From: Dichetophora obliterata
Lineage: Eukaryota; Arthropoda; Insecta; Diptera; Sciomyzidae
Direction of reading: 5' to 3'
DNA: 64,000 nucleotides
NCBI GenBank assembly: GCA_963920525.1
Contig: OY986439.1
Location: forward strand, 50,781,482 to 50,845,481
A program made the position numbers and the translations under genes. The notes under the pieces are model-generated. The model did no database searches, had not been told where the DNA came from, and was given only the letters and a program-made list of their open reading frames with translations. How positions within the stretch are numbered: position 1 is the stretch's first letter; every line of letters begins with the position of its first letter. Shown here one piece after another: positions 62,901 through 64,000 of the stretch.

Positions 62901-63874
62901 ATATGGTACCACTAGATATCGGTGCAATTACAATGCTCTGTTCTGGGTATTTGGCTGTAAAACAATACGAAACAGGGTAAGCAATTTGCGAGCATGCATA
63001 AAATAAAGCTATTGGAGATGATGCATGTTCTCCTATATTATTTAGTAATGTAGATGAAGTGCCAGTGACCTTGGCATCGTCTTACAACACTTTGCCATTT
63101 TCCCTGAGCGATTATGAAATAATGTTGGAGAAAAATGGTATATGGAATGAGTTTGTGTTTGAGAAAAACTTCCTTATACCGAGCACTCGCTTTACAGAAA
63201 ATAAATATGTATATAACATTATGGTAAGAACATAAAAGAGCTTTAGACATTTAAAAAAATTTTAGATAATTATTTTACTCAGTGCTTTACACATCAAATC
63301 TTGCCTGCGTTGTTAGTCGATGGACTATTGACATTGTTCGGACGCAAACCGATTCTGATGAGTTTAGTACGCAAACAATACACTTCAATAGAGGTAATGA
63401 GGCCGTTTTTGTTCAACAACTATAAAAGTGATTTTTTAGATAAGCTACCGCTATTACTTGAAGCAACCAACGGGTGGGTATAAAAAAAATTCTTTTTTGA
63501 AGATATACTGATGAAAAAAACCTTTCCGTTTTTGTTCTTTTTTCTTTTAGTACCGATTTTGATTTTAATGAAGCATTGGAATTTCCCAAGAAACATGATC
63601 GCGTGGTAGAAATATGCAGATGCTTGATTGAAAAGATTCGTGAAGTTCTTCTCAAAGAAGATCCATCGACGTTGCCACGTGCTCGTAAAGTTTTAAAGGT
63701 GTAAGTATTTGCTTGCATGTTAATACTTTAGTAATTTATTCTTTTCTGATTGATATGTTTTTATTTAATTTTAGAAAAATTGTGCTCTATAACATAATAC
63801 GGGGCTATTTGGCTTATTATTTGCTAAGCAAGTTCTATCGCATGTTTATGGCATATGTTTTCTCTATGGAATAA
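53293..63874 (+). CDS. Fatty acyl-CoA reductase gene B (ten exons)
   Basis: Tandem paralogue of FAR-A with the same predicted reaction, fatty acyl-CoA plus NADPH to fatty alcohol. Exons: 53293-53344, 53489-53616, 53683-53988, 62439-62527, 62601-62710, 62775-62976, 63046-63223, 63283-63473, 63551-63700, 63775-63874. All have GT-AG junctions; lengths total 1506 nt (501 aa plus stop). Exons 1-9 are exactly as long as their FAR-A counterparts and share phases, so the pair arose by gene duplication with introns. Intron 3 is 8.4 kb and full of transposons; the rest are about 60-145 bp. No disabling change is visible. Whether the two differ in chain-length preference or tissue cannot be read from sequence. 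Confidence 0.92.
54341..54415 (-). ncRNA. tRNA-like sequence, probable SINE head
   Basis: On the minus strand, GTTGCAGTTTAGTGGAGAGT contains an A-box-like block and AGGTTCGATAC a B box. Between them CTAGG-CTATCAA-CCCAG forms an anticodon-like arm with four of five pairs. The acceptor stem is poor, and an AT-rich body follows downstream (towards 54240). This suits a tRNA-derived SINE rather than a working tRNA gene. It differs in sequence from the tRNA-like unit at 25170. Confidence 0.5.
55288..56330 (-). mobile_element. piggyBac remnant, one end visible
   Basis: TTAACCCTTTGAG at 55288-55300 looks like a piggyBac terminus (TTAA target plus CCCTTTGAG). The transposase remnant on the minus strand begins at about 56317. 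I did not find the opposite terminus; a LINE begins at about 56500 and may have replaced it. This is a different lineage from the element at 34282, judged by ends and protein. Confidence 0.55.
55600..56317 (-). pseudogene. piggyBac transposase lacking its catalytic core
   Basis: The minus-strand start MASRKGYSEQEIHDLLNAMD (56317) is the piggyBac N-terminal motif. A frameshift in an A-run near 56203 leads into the 56124-55684 frame with acidic linker sequence, then PLSYFEKYLPAHIFNRMTSY and TNVYAEHSKK, the conserved start of the DDE_Tnp_1_7 domain. The reading then jumps to ELQYDGIDHLPNH, and after another shift RCNNPKCSGRYRIICCKCK (55720-55660), the C-terminal cysteine-rich domain. The roughly 400-residue catalytic core with all three aspartates is missing. 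It is an internal-deletion derivative and not active. Confidence 0.7.
56500..57975 (+). mobile_element. Jockey-like LINE (copy 2), 5'-truncated
   Basis: Reverse-transcriptase fragments on the plus strand start abruptly near 56570, and the 3' end is an A-rich tail (ACAATAAACGAAACTAAAC, about 57960-57980). I did not find convincing target duplications. Its protein is related to, but clearly different from, the LINE at 25250. Confidence 0.7.
56560..57876 (+). pseudogene. Jockey-type reverse transcriptase fragment
   Basis: Blocks in order: NNIVNYCPISKFSNTTKIFE and HGFVCGRSTTT (56625-56780); after a stop, IYTDFSKAFDKVTH (56838-56880, first catalytic Asp), GVPQGYVLGPLLFSLFINLL (57015-57075), HADDLRIY (57077-57100, catalytic DD; about a dozen usual residues before it are deleted); LLLNINKC (57160); then the C-terminal region LSFVRSRLEYTSVIWNPYYD and LERIQKKMLKFAL (57400-57520). 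Several stops and shifts divide it. All catalytic aspartates can still be seen, unlike in the 25320 copy. Confidence 0.8.
58072..59950 (+). pseudogene. LINE polyprotein fragment: RT plus RNase H
   Basis: From 58080: a palm block with QHAYIKGKSVETALHEVV (58150), FFNIEGALNNV where the usual first catalytic Asp (FLDIEGAFDN) is Asn, and RGTPHGGVISPLLWLIV (58420). After a frameshift at 58520, VVAYADDVAILICGKYLQTA holds the YADD box; then LKLSTEAKYLGITLDNKLSW (58745). The RNase H domain follows after more shifts: VIFVDSQAEFKAL (59310), then NFTLCWVPGHSNIEGSDAAD (59420), with recognisable WVPGHxxIxGNExAD. It ends in a Cys/His-rich remnant. Truncated at the 5' end and frameshifted. Confidence 0.82.
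58072..59997 (+). mobile_element. LOA/I-like LINE with perfect 14-bp target duplication
   Basis: TAAGGCCCCAGTCA occurs directly at 58058-58071 and 59998-60011, immediately flanking the element. The 3' end has no long poly-A (AATAACCTAACC). It encodes the C-terminal half of a polyprotein with reverse transcriptase and RNase H, an arrangement typical of the LOA and I groups. The perfect duplication suggests it is younger than the other LINEs here. Confidence 0.85.
60012..60680. other. Unassigned coding-like region flanking the LOA-like LINE
   Basis: This stretch is less AT-rich than its surroundings and looks like decayed coding DNA. Plus-strand frames give KAVPASGKPFIGIGMGVKG, GESGIRTSPKIGGVGVGVSV then FPAKGAPKRQNRTSEFKG, and later SMLGKAKDNVKSSPKLPELA then NKKSRKALISGMENG. 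Minus-strand frames of 82 and 116 codons overlap the same bases and have a more ordinary hydrophobic mix. I recognise no family on either strand. The LOA-like LINE is inserted at its left side. Confidence 0.35.
60940..61023 (+). mobile_element. Helitron-like 3' end
   Basis: ATGAAAATTCGTATATAGCA, GTAAGGTGGTCCTTGGCAGG and ACAATGTCTGCCCGGGAATA lead to CTAG at 61020-61023. The same terminal segment occurs at 41085-41130 and, partly, at 52975. The 5' end was not found. Bases 60680-60940 hold nothing I recognise. Confidence 0.5.
61243..62291. mobile_element. Tc1-like transposon, copy 2, internally deleted
   Basis: Termini CAGAGGTGAACAAAATTATT and AATAATTTTGTCCGCCTCTG match copy 1 at 44030. Long stretches inside match too (AGATTTTAAAGGGTCAAAAT, GTAATGAAACAACA, GGGAAATTTTA). 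The transposase region corresponding to 44400-44950 of copy 1 is deleted; only short pieces such as CTCTTTCGGATGAATTACTT remain. The flanking dinucleotides are TG, so the TA duplication has mutated. About 260 bp shorter than copy 1. Confidence 0.82.
62439..63874 (+). CDS. FAR-B exons 4-10: active site and C-terminal domain
   Basis: Exons 62439-62527, 62601-62710, 62775-62976, 63046-63223, 63283-63473, 63551-63700, 63775-63874. Exon 4 gives MYSSPMDWKLCLQ. Exon 5 gives VGFPNTYCFTKNLAESVV with the YxxxK catalytic Tyr and Lys. Exon 6 gives SVVISAISAPEPGFPPSLMG. Exon 7 gives FEKNFLIPSTRF. Exon 8 gives HQILPALLVDGLLTLFGRKP, the FAR_C signature. Exon 10 ends AYYLLSKFYRMFMAY then VFSME before TAA at 63872. 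Compared with FAR-A this half is compact, with introns of 59-77 bp. Confidence 0.93.
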
Positions 63875-64000
63875 CCGAGTGTATATTTTGAAATAAACTC
63901 GTATGTTAATTAAGTTTATGGAAAAACAAGGTGAAGAAAAACCAGTAAGAAACTTCAACTTCTTCAACTGGACCGAATTTTAAATATTCCCCCAGTCGTT
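63875..64000 (+). other. FAR-B 3' UTR and flank
   Basis: AATAAACTC at 63892, about 20 bases after the stop, is a plausible polyadenylation signal (AATAAA). The window ends 126 bases after the stop codon. Confidence 0.5.

Noticed and set aside
1..64000. A bacterial-type defence system, biosynthetic operon or integrated virus
   Set aside because: Gene structure, base composition and repeat content are those of an insect nuclear genome; no operonic gene cluster, capsid, envelope or viral polymerase sequence was recognised.

Overview
This is eukaryotic nuclear DNA from an insect, most likely a higher dipteran (a tephritid-like fly is my best guess, held with low confidence). The evidence is strong AT-richness, GT-AG introns, two insect-type fatty acyl-CoA reductase (FAR) genes, and a typical fly repeat load: Helitrons, jockey and LOA-like LINEs, piggyBac, Tc1, hAT, PIF/Harbinger, pogo/Tigger and Penelope. 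There are no rRNA genes, CRISPR arrays or bacterial operons.

Host genes. FAR-A (1048-24017, +) and FAR-B (53293-63874, +) are tandem paralogues. Both have ten exons with matching phases, and nine of the ten exons have identical lengths. They encode about 500 and 501 aa with no stop codon in any exon. Each carries the NADPH motif TGGSGVVG at the N-terminus, a YCFTK active-site motif in exon 5, and a C-terminal FAR domain. Between them, on the minus strand, lie the last three exons of an MFS monocarboxylate-transporter-like gene (31284-32123). I could not find its N-terminal half in the window.

Layout. 1-1.7 kb holds FAR-A exons 1-3. The 10 kb intron 3 (1.7-11.7 kb) holds a 1.37 kb inverted-repeat transposon with an 8-bp target duplication, several palindromic MITEs and a decayed hAT. 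Exons 4-6 lie at 11.7-12.3 kb. The 10.9 kb intron 6 holds Helitrons, foldback elements, a ~124 bp tandem array and a Harbinger fragment. Exons 7-10 lie at 23.2-24.0 kb. From 24 to 53 kb is a repeat-rich spacer: a tRNA-like sequence, a jockey-like LINE, a Helitron that lost its Rep domain, the transporter exons, a piggyBac whose intron carries a foldback element, a Tigger inside a Helitron-like repeat, a 1.6 kb palindrome, a Tc1, and a Penelope element split by a 5.2 kb insertion. From 53.3 kb is FAR-B; its 8.4 kb intron 3 holds a gutted piggyBac, two LINEs and a second Tc1 copy, and exons 4-10 are compact at 62.4-63.9 kb.

Functionally, only the two FARs and the transporter exons look like host genes. 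FARs reduce fatty acyl-CoA to fatty alcohol for wax, hydrocarbon or pheromone synthesis. All mobile-element ORFs seen are frameshifted, truncated or missing catalytic segments. I found no convincing new biochemical system. The most novel material is a set of structurally well-delimited but unclassified mobile elements.
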